A stretch of 64,000 nt of DNA from Candidatus Bathyarchaeota archaeon (GTDB lineage Archaea > Thermoproteota > Bathyarchaeia > 40CM-2-53-6): positions 1 to 64,000 of the forward strand of contig VBBQ01000033.1 of the NCBI GenBank assembly GCA_005888755.1, given 5' to 3'. Below the pieces are notes generated by a model. That model was not told where the DNA came from. It saw only the letters and a list, made by a program, of their open reading frames with translations, and did no database searches. Made by a program: the position numbers and the translations under genes. Position 1 is the first letter of the stretch. Every line of letters begins with the position of its first letter. This document shows, piece by piece, positions 9,040 through 16,741 of the stretch.

Positions 9040-9800
9040 GCCGCCTTCACGCCCTCGATAACCTTGTCAACTATTCTCGCGCTCAACGAGAGAGTTCCGA
9101 CCGCAACTCCGGTGACAACTGCTGCCGCTAAGATTGGGTTGAGCAGGAAGTTAGGGTCGAAGCCAAGGACCCATCTCGTCAGGTCAGCGCCGTAGGTCAA
9201 GGGACTGAAGACGGATATTGGGGAGTAGAAGCTGGGCATGAAGATTAGTGGGTAGAATACTGTGCTGAACCGGACGATCAGTGCAGATAGCCCGGCGAGG
9301 AACGCGCTATAGATGTCCACGGACTTGAATGCGATGAACGACATTGACACCATTATTCCCGTGATTCCTAGGCCGAGTAGAAACATCGATATCAACGCGA
9401 ATACCGCGCCTTGGATTGTTAGATCACCAACAAACCAGAGGACTCCGATGAGCGGCGGTAGGACCTTGATCATCGTATTCGCAACGCCGTAGATTGCTTG
9501 TGCTGCAAGGAAACCTCCACGAGAGACCGGTAGGGAGAGGAAGTACGGCAGTTCTCCCTCATGCGCGTGCTCGACGAAGTGTCGGCCTACATCAGCTCCA
9601 GAGTCGAACACCGTGATGACCATTAGTCCTACCCCATAGAAGAACAGATAGTTCGGTACTGTCGTAGAAACGAGCTTTGACATCAGGGACCCGTAGACGG
9701 CTATCTGTAATCCGAATAGTGCCCACGCGAGGATGAACCATGTTCTCTCCGATAAGAGAATCCTGACGTTGTATGCGGCCAGAGTCAGCACGCGGTTCAT
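9036..9800 (-). CDS. ABC-2 type transporter permease (first subunit)
   Basis: A 254-residue polytopic membrane protein with an N-terminal cytoplasmic amphipathic stretch and six predicted helices (for example TWFILAWALFGLQIAVYG, a long AVFALISMFLLGLGITGIMV segment, and PILAAAVVTGVAVGTLSL). It overlaps both neighbours by 4 nt, indicating translational coupling. With the 8227-9039 product it would form a heterodimeric membrane domain driven by the ATPase at 9797-10741. Confidence 0.88.
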   Translation of the reverse strand: MNRVLTLAAYNVRILLSERTWFILAWALFGLQIAVYGSLMSKLVSTTVPNYLFFYGVGLMVITVFDSGADVGRHFVEHAHEGELPYFLSLPVSRGGFLAAQAIYGVANTMIKVLPPLIGVLWFVGDLTIQGAVFALISMFLLGLGITGIMVSMSFIAFKSVDIYSAFLAGLSALIVRFSTVFYPLIFMPSFYSPISVFSPLTYGADLTRWVLGFDPNFLLNPILAAAVVTGVAVGTLSLSARIVDKVIEGVKAA

Positions 9801-10741
9801 GGCTGACCCGCTAAGGCTTTGCCGGTGAAGTGAAGGAATACGTCATCGAGCGACGGCTCGGTAATCCTGATAGACGCGATTTTCGCTCCTGCGACATAGC
9901 TGGCCGAGGTCATCTTCGGAACCCAGTCCTCCGCTCTCGAAACCTTCGCCCGCAACTGGTTTCCTTCCGACGACAAAGACACGTCGCCGCCGAGTCCATT
10001 GAGGTCTTTGACCAATTTCCCTGAGACAGGGTCCTCGAAGTCGACCTCGACGATATCTCCGCCGGCGATTGCGTCTTTGAGCTTGGGAATAGTATCGCAC
10101 ACCACTCGTTGGCCCTGGTGGAGGATCGTGACCCGGTCGGCAAGGTACTCTGCCTCTCGCACCTCGTTCGTGGCTACTATGACCGTGGACCCTTGGTCTC
10201 GTAGCTCGCGGATCTTGTCCCAGATCTTCCTCTTACCACGCAGATCCACCTGGCTGGTAGGCTCGTCGAAAATCGCTAGTTTCGGTTGTTGAATTAGAAC
10301 CTTCGCCGTCTCGAGCCGTTTCGCCTGACCCCCTGACAAGTGCATGAACATCTTGTCACGTGACTCCCACAGTTCCAAGTCCTTCATCGTGCGCTCGATC
10401 AGATCTTGACGCTTTGCAGGGTCGATGTCGAACATTGACGCATGGAACTTCAGGATTGATGAGGGCTTGTGGCGCCAGAAGCCTCTCGCCTCCTGGAAGG
10501 CTATTCCCATGACCTCTCGAACCTTGGTCCCCTCTTCGACAACATCAATCCCGACCACTTTGGCGGTGCCGGATGACGGCTTCAGAATCGTGCATAGGAT
10601 CATCAGAAGTGTTGTCTTGCCGGATCCGTTGGGGCCTAGAATTACCATTATCTCGCCCTCGTTGACCGTGAAGTTCAAGCCACGGAGGGCGTCAGTTTTC
10701 CCGTACCTCTTCGAGAGGTTGAGCGTTTCCACTGCAAACAA
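9797..10741 (-). CDS. ABC-2 exporter ATP-binding protein
   Basis: A 314-residue nucleotide-binding subunit. Walker A is GPNGSGKTT, the signature is LSGGQAKRLE, Walker B is LAIFDEPTSQVD, and the switch-type region VIVATNEVREAEYL replaces the usual His switch with Asn. The C-terminal 80 residues form an accessory domain common in DrrA-like exporters. It is the first gene of the exporter operon; an AT-rich upstream region (10742-10869) is shared with the divergent LLM oxidoreductase. The loss of the canonical switch histidine (VATNE instead of a VTH-type motif) may be worth noting. Confidence 0.9.
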   Translation of the reverse strand: MFAVETLNLSKRYGKTDALRGLNFTVNEGEIMVILGPNGSGKTTLLMILCTILKPSSGTAKVVGIDVVEEGTKVREVMGIAFQEARGFWRHKPSSILKFHASMFDIDPAKRQDLIERTMKDLELWESRDKMFMHLSGGQAKRLETAKVLIQQPKLAIFDEPTSQVDLRGKRKIWDKIRELRDQGSTVIVATNEVREAEYLADRVTILHQGQRVVCDTIPKLKDAIAGGDIVEVDFEDPVSGKLVKDLNGLGGDVSLSSEGNQLRAKVSRAEDWVPKMTSASYVAGAKIASIRITEPSLDDVFLHFTGKALAGQP

Positions 10742-10869
10742 GCTTGGGAAGCGTGCGCTCGGGTAAAGGGCGATAAAAATGTTGAACCGAGGCGAAAAAA
10801 TATCGAGGGTGGGTCGACCTTCGCGAATTACAGAAGAACGTTATCAATAGGCGGCTCAATGACCGCGAT

Positions 10870-11757
10870 ATGAAATTTGGAGTATGTGTCCCAAATTACG
10901 GCGAGTCCGCCTCAACCGAGGCGCTTCGTAACGTAGCTTTGGAGGCCGAACGTGCCGGATGTGACTCCCTTTGGACCACCGACCACATACTCATGCCTAA
11001 GAACAGCGGAACCCCCTATGAGAGAATCCTCGACAGCATAACGACACTCGCCTACCTTGCGGCTGTCACCGACAAGGTAAAGCTAGGAATCTCCTCTCTT
11101 ATCATCGCTATGCGAAACCCTGTTGTCGTCGCAAAACAACTTGCCACAATCGACAGCCTCAGCGACGGGAGACTCATGCTCGCCATTGGCGCCGGCTGGA
11201 ACGAGAAGGAATTCGCCCATTTGGCCTCAAACTTCCACAGCCGAGGGCGGAGGCTAGACGCGTCTATTCGACTGATTAGAGCGCTTTGGAGAGGAGAAAC
11301 GAGTTTCAAGAGCCGTGTTCTCGGTTTGGAATTCAACGATGCTGTCTTCGAGCCGCGTCCCATTCAGAATCATCTAGCGATTTGGATTGGTGGAACAAGT
11401 AAGGCTGCTATGAAACGCGCCGCAAGTCTCGGTGACGCGTGGCATCCGAACGTGCAACCTCTCGATCAATTCGCAGACCTTGTCGCGGGCTTCAGAGAAG
11501 GCTCTCCAGAAGCGAGAGCCAAAGAGATTTGCGTCCGAATGGGCATAAACCCACTGGCCAAGCAGTCAGAATACAAGTCACCGCAAGGAGAGAAAAGAAT
11601 AATGCTCGCCGGAAATACGGCTCAGAACAAACAGATACTATCACGTCTTGAAGAGCTAGGGGTTTCCTACATTGTTGCTGTGCCAAGTCCGGATGGAAAG
11701 GCAAGCGTACCAAACCAGGTGGACGCAATCAAGACGTTGTCGAAGCTTCTTGGCTAA
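10870..11757 (+). CDS. LLM-class (F420-dependent type) oxidoreductase
   Basis: A 295-residue luciferase-like TIM barrel enzyme. The N-terminal MKFGVCVPNYGE strand, LWTTDHILMP, the TDKVKLGISSLI segment and SDGRLMLAIGAGWNEKEF are hallmark LLM motifs; the last is the GxGW cofactor-proximal block seen in F420-using members. Archaeal relatives usually use coenzyme F420, which is inferred here. The gene diverges from the ABC exporter and is followed after 15 nt by the AAA-associated-domain gene. Confidence 0.9.
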   Translation: MKFGVCVPNYGESASTEALRNVALEAERAGCDSLWTTDHILMPKNSGTPYERILDSITTLAYLAAVTDKVKLGISSLIIAMRNPVVVAKQLATIDSLSDGRLMLAIGAGWNEKEFAHLASNFHSRGRRLDASIRLIRALWRGETSFKSRVLGLEFNDAVFEPRPIQNHLAIWIGGTSKAAMKRAASLGDAWHPNVQPLDQFADLVAGFREGSPEARAKEICVRMGINPLAKQSEYKSPQGEKRIMLAGNTAQNKQILSRLEELGVSYIVAVPSPDGKASVPNQVDAIKTLSKLLG

Positions 11758-11772
11758 TCAGCAAACGATCCA

Positions 11773-12300
11773 TTGGCATATCCAAAGTTCTTTAACCCTA
11801 ATCAAGTCCAAGCGATTTTCGTAAGAAGAATGCTCCCTACCGCCGGCGTAAACCGCGTGTTCGGTTTACTTGATCTCTTGAAAGCGTACAATGGAAAAGC
11901 GGACATCGCCACCCTGACCATCGACCTTCGCATCGACCTTGACGAGCTCCTCCCGATTATCGATACCGCAGAATATCTCGGCCTCGTCGCGGTCAAGGAG
12001 GGCGAGATCTCCCTGACAGAACTGGGCAACAAAGCCCACAGCAGTAAGATAGCCGAACGGAAAAAACTCGTCCACCAGCGCCTGGAAACCCTCGAGCCCT
12101 TCTCGGACATTGCAAGACTACTTAACGAGCAGGGGCAAGTCACACGCTTCACGCTTGCCCGTTTTGTCAGCGCTAAGTACGGTCCCACGCTTGACATTCC
12201 AGCATTGATTAGCATAATCATAAGCTGGGGAGTCTTCACAGGGCTATTCGGCTACGACGGCCAATCCGAACGTCTTCTTCCGAAAACCCACGTTCACTAG
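11773..12300 (+). CDS. Stand-alone AAA-associated (ABC ATPase C-terminal type) domain protein
   Basis: A 175-residue protein resembling the AAA_assoc_C domain that is normally fused to the C-terminus of nitrate/sulfonate-type ABC ATPases: a winged-helix-like half (AYNGKADIATLTIDLRIDLDELLPIIDTAEYLGLV) followed by a helical half ending RLLPKTHVH. Here the domain is a separate gene, convergent with and overlapping by 4 nt the matching ABC ATPase (12297-13058), which lacks it. It probably regulates that importer as a separate polypeptide. TTG at 11773 is the start. Confidence 0.75.
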   Translation: MAYPKFFNPNQVQAIFVRRMLPTAGVNRVFGLLDLLKAYNGKADIATLTIDLRIDLDELLPIIDTAEYLGLVAVKEGEISLTELGNKAHSSKIAERKKLVHQRLETLEPFSDIARLLNEQGQVTRFTLARFVSAKYGPTLDIPALISIIISWGVFTGLFGYDGQSERLLPKTHVH

Positions 12301-13058
12301 CTAATCTTCGAGATTATCCGGTCCGCAAGATCGTACAGAACCGGGTCCCGAGGGCTCCTCGGTCGCTCAAGATCGATCTTGACATCATCAACTATCTTCG
12401 CTGGCCTCGCACTCAACACGACTACCCGATCAGCCATCTCGACAGCCTCTTGCACGTTGTGCGTGACCATGATCACCGAACCCGTTGGGTAGGCAGGGTC
12501 CCTCCAAATCTCCAAAACCTCGCGGCGAAGGTTTTCCGCAGTCAACGCGTCGAGGCTGGAGAACGGCTCATCCATCAACAAGACCTCAGGCTGGAGCGTG
12601 AGCGCACGGGCTATTCCGACTCGCTGCTTCATCCCTCCGGACAACTCCTTCGGATACGAAGACTCGAACCCTTCCAAGCCAACATCCTGGATGTACTTTT
12701 GCGCAATCTTCAGCTGTTCCTCCTTAGAAACCGGCGTTGAAGATATGGCCATCAGCACATTTCCAAGCACTGTTTTCCATGGTATGAGGGCAAATGTCTG
12801 GAAGATCACTCCGATCTTTGGGCTTGGACTGGTAATCGGTAGACCATGAAAGAGCACCTGTCCACTGGTCGGCGTGTCTAGTCCATCAATAATCCGGAGA
12901 AGGGTGCTCTTGCCGCATCCGGAAGGTCCAACAATGCAAAGGAACTCCTTGTAAACGTCGAAAGATAGATGATCCAGTACCGTCGTGCTCTTGCCTTCAC
13001 CGGGATAGATTTTTGCAATATTCTTGATCTGGAGAATAGGCTCAGAGGACTGGCTCAA
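12297..13058 (-). CDS. Nitrate/sulfonate/taurine-type ABC transporter ATPase
   Basis: A 253-residue importer ATPase: Walker A GPSGCGKST, Q-loop in IFQTFALIPWKTV, signature LSGGMKQRVGIARAL, Walker B LLMDEPFSSLD and switch VTHNVQEAVEMADR. The pattern FQTFALIPWKTVLGNV is typical of NrtD/SsuB/TauB-like proteins. It starts 4 nt downstream of the double permease gene, in the same operon. No substrate-binding protein is encoded nearby, so the solute is unknown. Confidence 0.92.
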   Translation of the reverse strand: MSQSSEPILQIKNIAKIYPGEGKSTTVLDHLSFDVYKEFLCIVGPSGCGKSTLLRIIDGLDTPTSGQVLFHGLPITSPSPKIGVIFQTFALIPWKTVLGNVLMAISSTPVSKEEQLKIAQKYIQDVGLEGFESSYPKELSGGMKQRVGIARALTLQPEVLLMDEPFSSLDALTAENLRREVLEIWRDPAYPTGSVIMVTHNVQEAVEMADRVVVLSARPAKIVDDVKIDLERPRSPRDPVLYDLADRIISKIS

Positions 13059-13062
13059 CTCG

Positions 13063-14901
13063 CTATGCCTCGAACTTGTACCGGTCGGCCTTCCGTAGCA
13101 GACGCCTCCAGACCAGCCTGTTAATGATCAGGACCGTTGCCGTCATTACCAGAAGTGAGGCATAGATCTCAACCGTCGCTAAGGCAGGGTTTCTTGACGT
13201 GGCTTGAACTAGAAATGAGCCAAGCCCTGGAACATTCGCGTTCGGGCCAATATACTCGGAGACTATCAGAGCGTTCCAGCCTCCACCCCAGGCCTGTATG
13301 CTCCCAATGAGGATTGCGGGAAAGGAAGCGGGGATTAAGATCTCTTTGACAAAACGACGTCCTCGAATTCGATATGCTGCGGTCGCTTCCAATAGGTCAT
13401 TTGGGACACCATTCACGGCACCGACGATGTTGAACAGCAGATACCACTGCATACCTGTGAGAATCAAGAGCACCGATGCTACGTTGAGTGTGAATCCGAG
13501 ATAGGGAGAGTTCTTGAACGGATCGACAAGTAATATCACGACGAGAGGAAAGAGGGCGGTCGCGGGGATAGACTGTCCGATGTCAAAAATCGGCACGAGC
13601 AGCCGGGACAGTCTTTGACTTCTCGCTATCAATATGCCAGCACCCAAGGTCCAGGAGAGGGCAATAGCATATGCTATGACCAGCCTGGAAAGAGATAGAA
13701 TGGTAATCGCGACCAGTTCGAACCCTGTGACGTCAGTAGAGAGCAGAGAGATGCCACTCTCAATGGATTGGGATCGCGACATGATTGTGATGGCAAGGCC
13801 CAGAATCACGAGCCCGATGAATATCGCGTAGCTGAGGACTCTTCCCCATAATGGTATTCTAGTGATTCGCTCGGGAAACCTCAACCTCTCTGTTATGTGA
13901 CGCAATCGTCGCAGCCGAGTGAGTTCCAGAACTCTTGACGCATAGGAGCGTTCAGATTTGAAGAATGTGAGTACAGGTGAGACCAGGCGGTCCTCATATC
14001 TTCGAACTCCCGCAGCCACAGTACTCTGTCGTGTTGCAGTGGTCCTGGGTGCGGCTACGGTTTCGTACTTGTATTTCTCCGCTCGTGTGCCGAGGGGCTT
14101 CCAGATCAAACGGTCAATAGCGAGTATGATTCCCACGAGCACTAGAAGCCCAAAGAGTGCTAGAGCTAGGTTTGCTTGCAAGGCAGCCAGCGCGATATAC
14201 CTGCCTATTCCCGGAAGGTCCACCTGCGTGACGTTTGGTGGAGAGCCGAAGGAGAGATGCTCCTCGACCGGTATGAGGTACCATCCTCCACCCCAGGCAA
14301 GAATGCTGCTCCAGACTAGTTCCGGGAATACCGCGGGAAGAACTATTTGTCGGAGGTACCGGGTACCATGCATCCCGTACGCGTGGGCCGCTTCCTTGAT
14401 GTCCGCTGGGATCGCGTTGATTCCTGCTATGACTCCGAACGTAGGGGCCCAGGCCATCGCGGTAAAGATCAGTATGATCGAGGCGACTTCTTGGTTGAAG
14501 ACAGGGGGAGCAGGTCCTGTTCCCAGGATAACTAGGAACACAACAGGCACTACTCCAAGGACCGGCACTGACTGGAAAATGTCGAGTAGTGGCAAGAGCA
14601 CGTGGGAGGCACGATGGCTCATAGCCGTTGCGATTCCATATGCCAGAGCAAAAGCGAGAGCAAAAGCGTAAGCAATTGTCATCCGAGCAAGAGTTCGAAC
14701 AGCATACCCTGGAATACACAATGGATTCAGAGGATTGACGCCACAATCTAGGGTCAGCGAGCCTGTTAGGAATTCAGTTATCAGAAGGCCAACCGTTGCT
14801 ACTGCGATCCCCGCGAGGATTATTCCGGCAAAACGTGACATTGTCTTCCCAACCGAGGAGGAGACTACGCGTCTTCTAAGGCTCGGCCTGGGTACATGCA
14901 A
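13063..14901 (-). CDS. ABC importer permease with two fused transmembrane domains
   Basis: A 612-residue membrane protein made of two complete BPD_transp_1-type permease domains in tandem, roughly residues 20-275 and 360-605. Each has an EAA loop that contacts the ATPase: EAAHAYGMHGTRYLRQI in the first and EATAAYRIRGRRFVKEI in the second. Each also has a WGGGW motif after the loop. The fusion replaces the usual homodimer of NrtB/SsuC-type permeases. Two distinct halves allow an asymmetric pore. It is upstream of and co-directional with its ATPase. Confidence 0.9.
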   Translation of the reverse strand: MHVPRPSLRRRVVSSSVGKTMSRFAGIILAGIAVATVGLLITEFLTGSLTLDCGVNPLNPLCIPGYAVRTLARMTIAYAFALAFALAYGIATAMSHRASHVLLPLLDIFQSVPVLGVVPVVFLVILGTGPAPPVFNQEVASIILIFTAMAWAPTFGVIAGINAIPADIKEAAHAYGMHGTRYLRQIVLPAVFPELVWSSILAWGGGWYLIPVEEHLSFGSPPNVTQVDLPGIGRYIALAALQANLALALFGLLVLVGIILAIDRLIWKPLGTRAEKYKYETVAAPRTTATRQSTVAAGVRRYEDRLVSPVLTFFKSERSYASRVLELTRLRRLRHITERLRFPERITRIPLWGRVLSYAIFIGLVILGLAITIMSRSQSIESGISLLSTDVTGFELVAITILSLSRLVIAYAIALSWTLGAGILIARSQRLSRLLVPIFDIGQSIPATALFPLVVILLVDPFKNSPYLGFTLNVASVLLILTGMQWYLLFNIVGAVNGVPNDLLEATAAYRIRGRRFVKEILIPASFPAILIGSIQAWGGGWNALIVSEYIGPNANVPGLGSFLVQATSRNPALATVEIYASLLVMTATVLIINRLVWRRLLRKADRYKFEA

Positions 14902-14945
14902 AATGAATTCAATCCAGTAGGTCAGAAATCTGGACGCTTCCGCCT

Positions 14946-14957
14946 AGTTATAAAAGA
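14946..14957 (+). promoter_or_regulatory. TATA-box-like element between the importer operon and the structured RNA region
   Basis: The string TTATAAAAG here is a good match to the archaeal box A. On the plus strand it would start a transcript near 14975-14980, just at the beginning of the hairpin-rich, ORF-poor segment. Being nearly palindromic it could equally serve the minus strand, where the importer permease starts 45 nt further on. Direction is not decidable from sequence alone. Confidence 0.35.
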
Positions 14958-14974
14958 GGGCACTCTGCTCGTCG

Positions 14975-15350
14975 GTTGCTGTTGGTGGTAGCTTTGGTTA
15001 CCTCTAACGGTTATGTTCGAAGGATGACCTGTTACAAGTTGGGCGGTTCGTTGTATGAGCTTCTCGCGCTGGGATGAGGGGAGTGACTCCGACCAGGTGA
15101 GAGGCGTGAACCGGGATATCTGGTTGGTTGGCCACCGTAAAATCCCTGCCTTGCAATGGGCCAAGCTACCACGCTCCTGGCGTGAGCGGGCGGTTGAGGT
15201 TCGACCGTTCCCTGCCGAAAAGAGACAATATGTCTCTGAGGCGCAAGGGCTCTCATGTGAAGCAATGAAGGGGGAACCCGACGACGGTAATCCCCGGAGT
15301 CGATGAGAGCAAGTCAAGTCTTCAAACAAGCCGAGGACATGACGGAACCT
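14975..15350 (+). ncRNA. Gene-free structured segment, probable omega RNA/TnpB relic
   Basis: No convincing gene is present. The segment is rich in perfect hairpins: 15128-15133/15159-15164 (6 bp), 15170-15174/15180-15184 (5 bp), 15221-15226/15232-15237 (6 bp), and 15249-15256/15303-15310 (8 bp) enclosing 15271-15275/15291-15295. At 15257 it shares the 11-nt string GTGAAGCAATG with the tnpB 3' end (plus strand near 3863), and the surrounding frame reads CEAMKGEP, like the tnpB tail GEAMVEEREP. I read it as the 3' remnant, or a stand-alone guide-RNA part, of a lost IS605-type element. RNase P and SRP RNA were considered, but their conserved core strings are missing. Confidence 0.35.
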
Positions 15351-15432
15351 AAAAGGGCAACCAGACTTCATGATCCAAACAGTGCCTCTCAGGTCTTGCG
15401 GAGGTCTGTTCAGGTCTAGGAAGCGGTTTTGG

Positions 15433-15572
15433 TGGGGCCGGTGGGATTTGAACCCACGACCTCTGGCCCCGATTTCTCGGGGTCGCCAGCGCCCCAGGGT
15501 CACCGTCCAAGATTGGACTCTGGTATCCTCTGGGCGGGGTCAATCCCCTTGACCAAGCTAGACGACGGCCCC
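15433..15572 (-). tRNA. tRNA gene with internal insertion(s); isotype unresolved
   Basis: On the minus strand a 7-bp acceptor stem GGGGCCG/CGGCCCC encloses a perfect T arm (GTGGG, loop TTCAAAT, CCCAC), with discriminator A and an encoded CCA at 15432-15430. A D-arm-like GTCTAGCTTGGTCAAG follows the 5' acceptor strand. The span is 140 nt, about 64 nt more than a standard tRNA, so one or two archaeal-type introns are likely. I could not place the anticodon with confidence: a split reading with D-stem closure at GGAT would give CCA (Trp), and Pro-like readings also exist. The spurious plus-strand frame GRWDLNPRP is a well-known by-product of tRNA genes. Confidence 0.68.
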
Positions 15573-15656
15573 TGAACAGGGAACCGAAACCCCGGTGCTT
15601 TTCTGTGTTATGCTCGGCGCTAGTCAGACGCATGCTCCCGGGATAGATGGATGGTT

Positions 15657-16115
15657 CTATTGAGAAGCGGGGATGGTCATCTTCATGATCGTCTCTTCGA
15701 CTGGATAGCCTTCTTTTCTCCAGCCTTCCATCCCGTCAAGCATCTCTTTCACTTTGAAACCGAGGGCGGTCAGTTTCGCGGCCGCTTTGGTGGATGCATT
15801 GCAGAAGACGCCATCACAGTATGTCACCAGTACTTTGTCTGGGGGTAGTGAAGCGATTGTGGTTGAGTCAATTGTTCGATGTGGTATGTTGATGGCTCCC
15901 GGAATATGTCCTCGGGCGTACGTTTCAGGGCTTCGTGCATCGATCACAACGATCCCTGAAATCTTGTCTGTGATATCGTGGTAGACGTCTGACGGGTCGG
16001 TTTCGAACGATAACTTGGAGAGGAAGTGGTTGTGTGCTACTGCAGGGTCCGCTGGTGATGTTGCGAGAACGTTGGACGGGCCTTGGTTAAAGGCTTCGTT
16101 CTTGCGACTCGACAT
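15657..16115 (-). CDS. Rhodanese-like domain protein
   Basis: A 152-residue single rhodanese domain. It shows VIDARSPETYARGHIPGAINIPH, the classical CH2 motifs, and the active-site loop YCDGVFCNASTKAA with a cysteine in the persulfide position, followed by GMEGWRKEGYPVE. Such proteins carry sulfane sulfur for thiolation or detoxification. The first 45 residues are a low-complexity N-terminal extension without obvious signal peptide. It is close to a small membrane protein (16148-16693), 32 nt apart on the same strand, so the two may be co-expressed. Confidence 0.88.
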   Translation of the reverse strand: MSSRKNEAFNQGPSNVLATSPADPAVAHNHFLSKLSFETDPSDVYHDITDKISGIVVIDARSPETYARGHIPGAINIPHRTIDSTTIASLPPDKVLVTYCDGVFCNASTKAAAKLTALGFKVKEMLDGMEGWRKEGYPVEETIMKMTIPASQ

Positions 16116-16147
16116 TTTTTAGGATCAGAATGGAATTGGGAAAGTTT

Positions 16148-16693
16148 CTATTTATTTGTTGTCTGAACCGCGACAGCTTGTTTAGGCTGGGGTTCAACGC
16201 GGTGTGGCCGGTGCATGCGATAAGTTGCGAGCGATCCCAAGCCACTGATAACCAACAGAGTTGCTATAGGAAAGACTGGGACGACAAGGAGCGTCGATAC
16301 TAGGCGGTCAACTGGTATGACTAGGGGTGCGGTGTAGACTTGGGAGAAGTGGAGGGGAATGCCTTGGAGACTTGCAGACCTGGCCGCTTGTTCAAGGCTT
16401 CTAGCGTACAGAAGGCCGAGGCCAACGGTTGCCAGTCCACCTAGAATGTTGATCGCCCCGCCCAACCGAGTGTACCTGGCCAACATCAAACCGCTGCCGA
16501 TCAAAACGACGAATGCAACGCCAAACTGGGCCAGCATCAAGTTGTCAGGCTGAATCGAAGCAAGATTGACCGTCGCAGGGAGATTGTAGCCGAACAACGC
16601 CCAACCTATTGCGAGAAGGCTGGAGAAAACACCTAGACCACCCGCCAACAATGATCTTGGATGTCCGACTCGCATCTGGCTTACCTTGGCCAT
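16148..16693 (-). CDS. Four-helix membrane protein, function unknown
   Basis: A 181-residue protein with four hydrophobic segments (LLAGGLGVFSSLLAIGWALF, LAQFGVAFVVLIGSGLML, GAINILGGLATVGLGLLYA and a C-terminal PVFPIATLLVISGLGSLA helix) and a short basic tail. No domain is recognised. It is upstream of the rhodanese gene in the same orientation. The arrangement recalls small membrane partners of sulfur carriers, but this is only context. Confidence 0.72.
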   Translation of the reverse strand: MAKVSQMRVGHPRSLLAGGLGVFSSLLAIGWALFGYNLPATVNLASIQPDNLMLAQFGVAFVVLIGSGLMLARYTRLGGAINILGGLATVGLGLLYARSLEQAARSASLQGIPLHFSQVYTAPLVIPVDRLVSTLLVVPVFPIATLLVISGLGSLATYRMHRPHRVEPQPKQAVAVQTTNK

Positions 16694-16741
16694 TTTCCAA
16701 TCGCCGCTTACAAAGCCTGTCTAGCGGATAAGTCTTCCACG

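Noticed and set aside
13958-14671. 237-codon plus-strand frame opposite the importer permease
   Set aside because: Overlaps a strong gene on the other strand and has no domain.
14990-15360. RNase P RNA
   Set aside because: Hairpin-rich and about the right size, but the invariant GAGGAAAGTC core and its partner could not be found on either strand.
14990-15360. SRP (7S) RNA
   Set aside because: No GGAAGG...AGCAGC helix-8 motif; similarity limited to short GNAR-like strings.
14922-15503. 193-codon minus-strand frame and 15055-15306 plus-strand frame
   Set aside because: No domain; the frames overlap the tRNA region and structured relic, and contain the GRWDLNPRP-type artefact of reading a tRNA gene.
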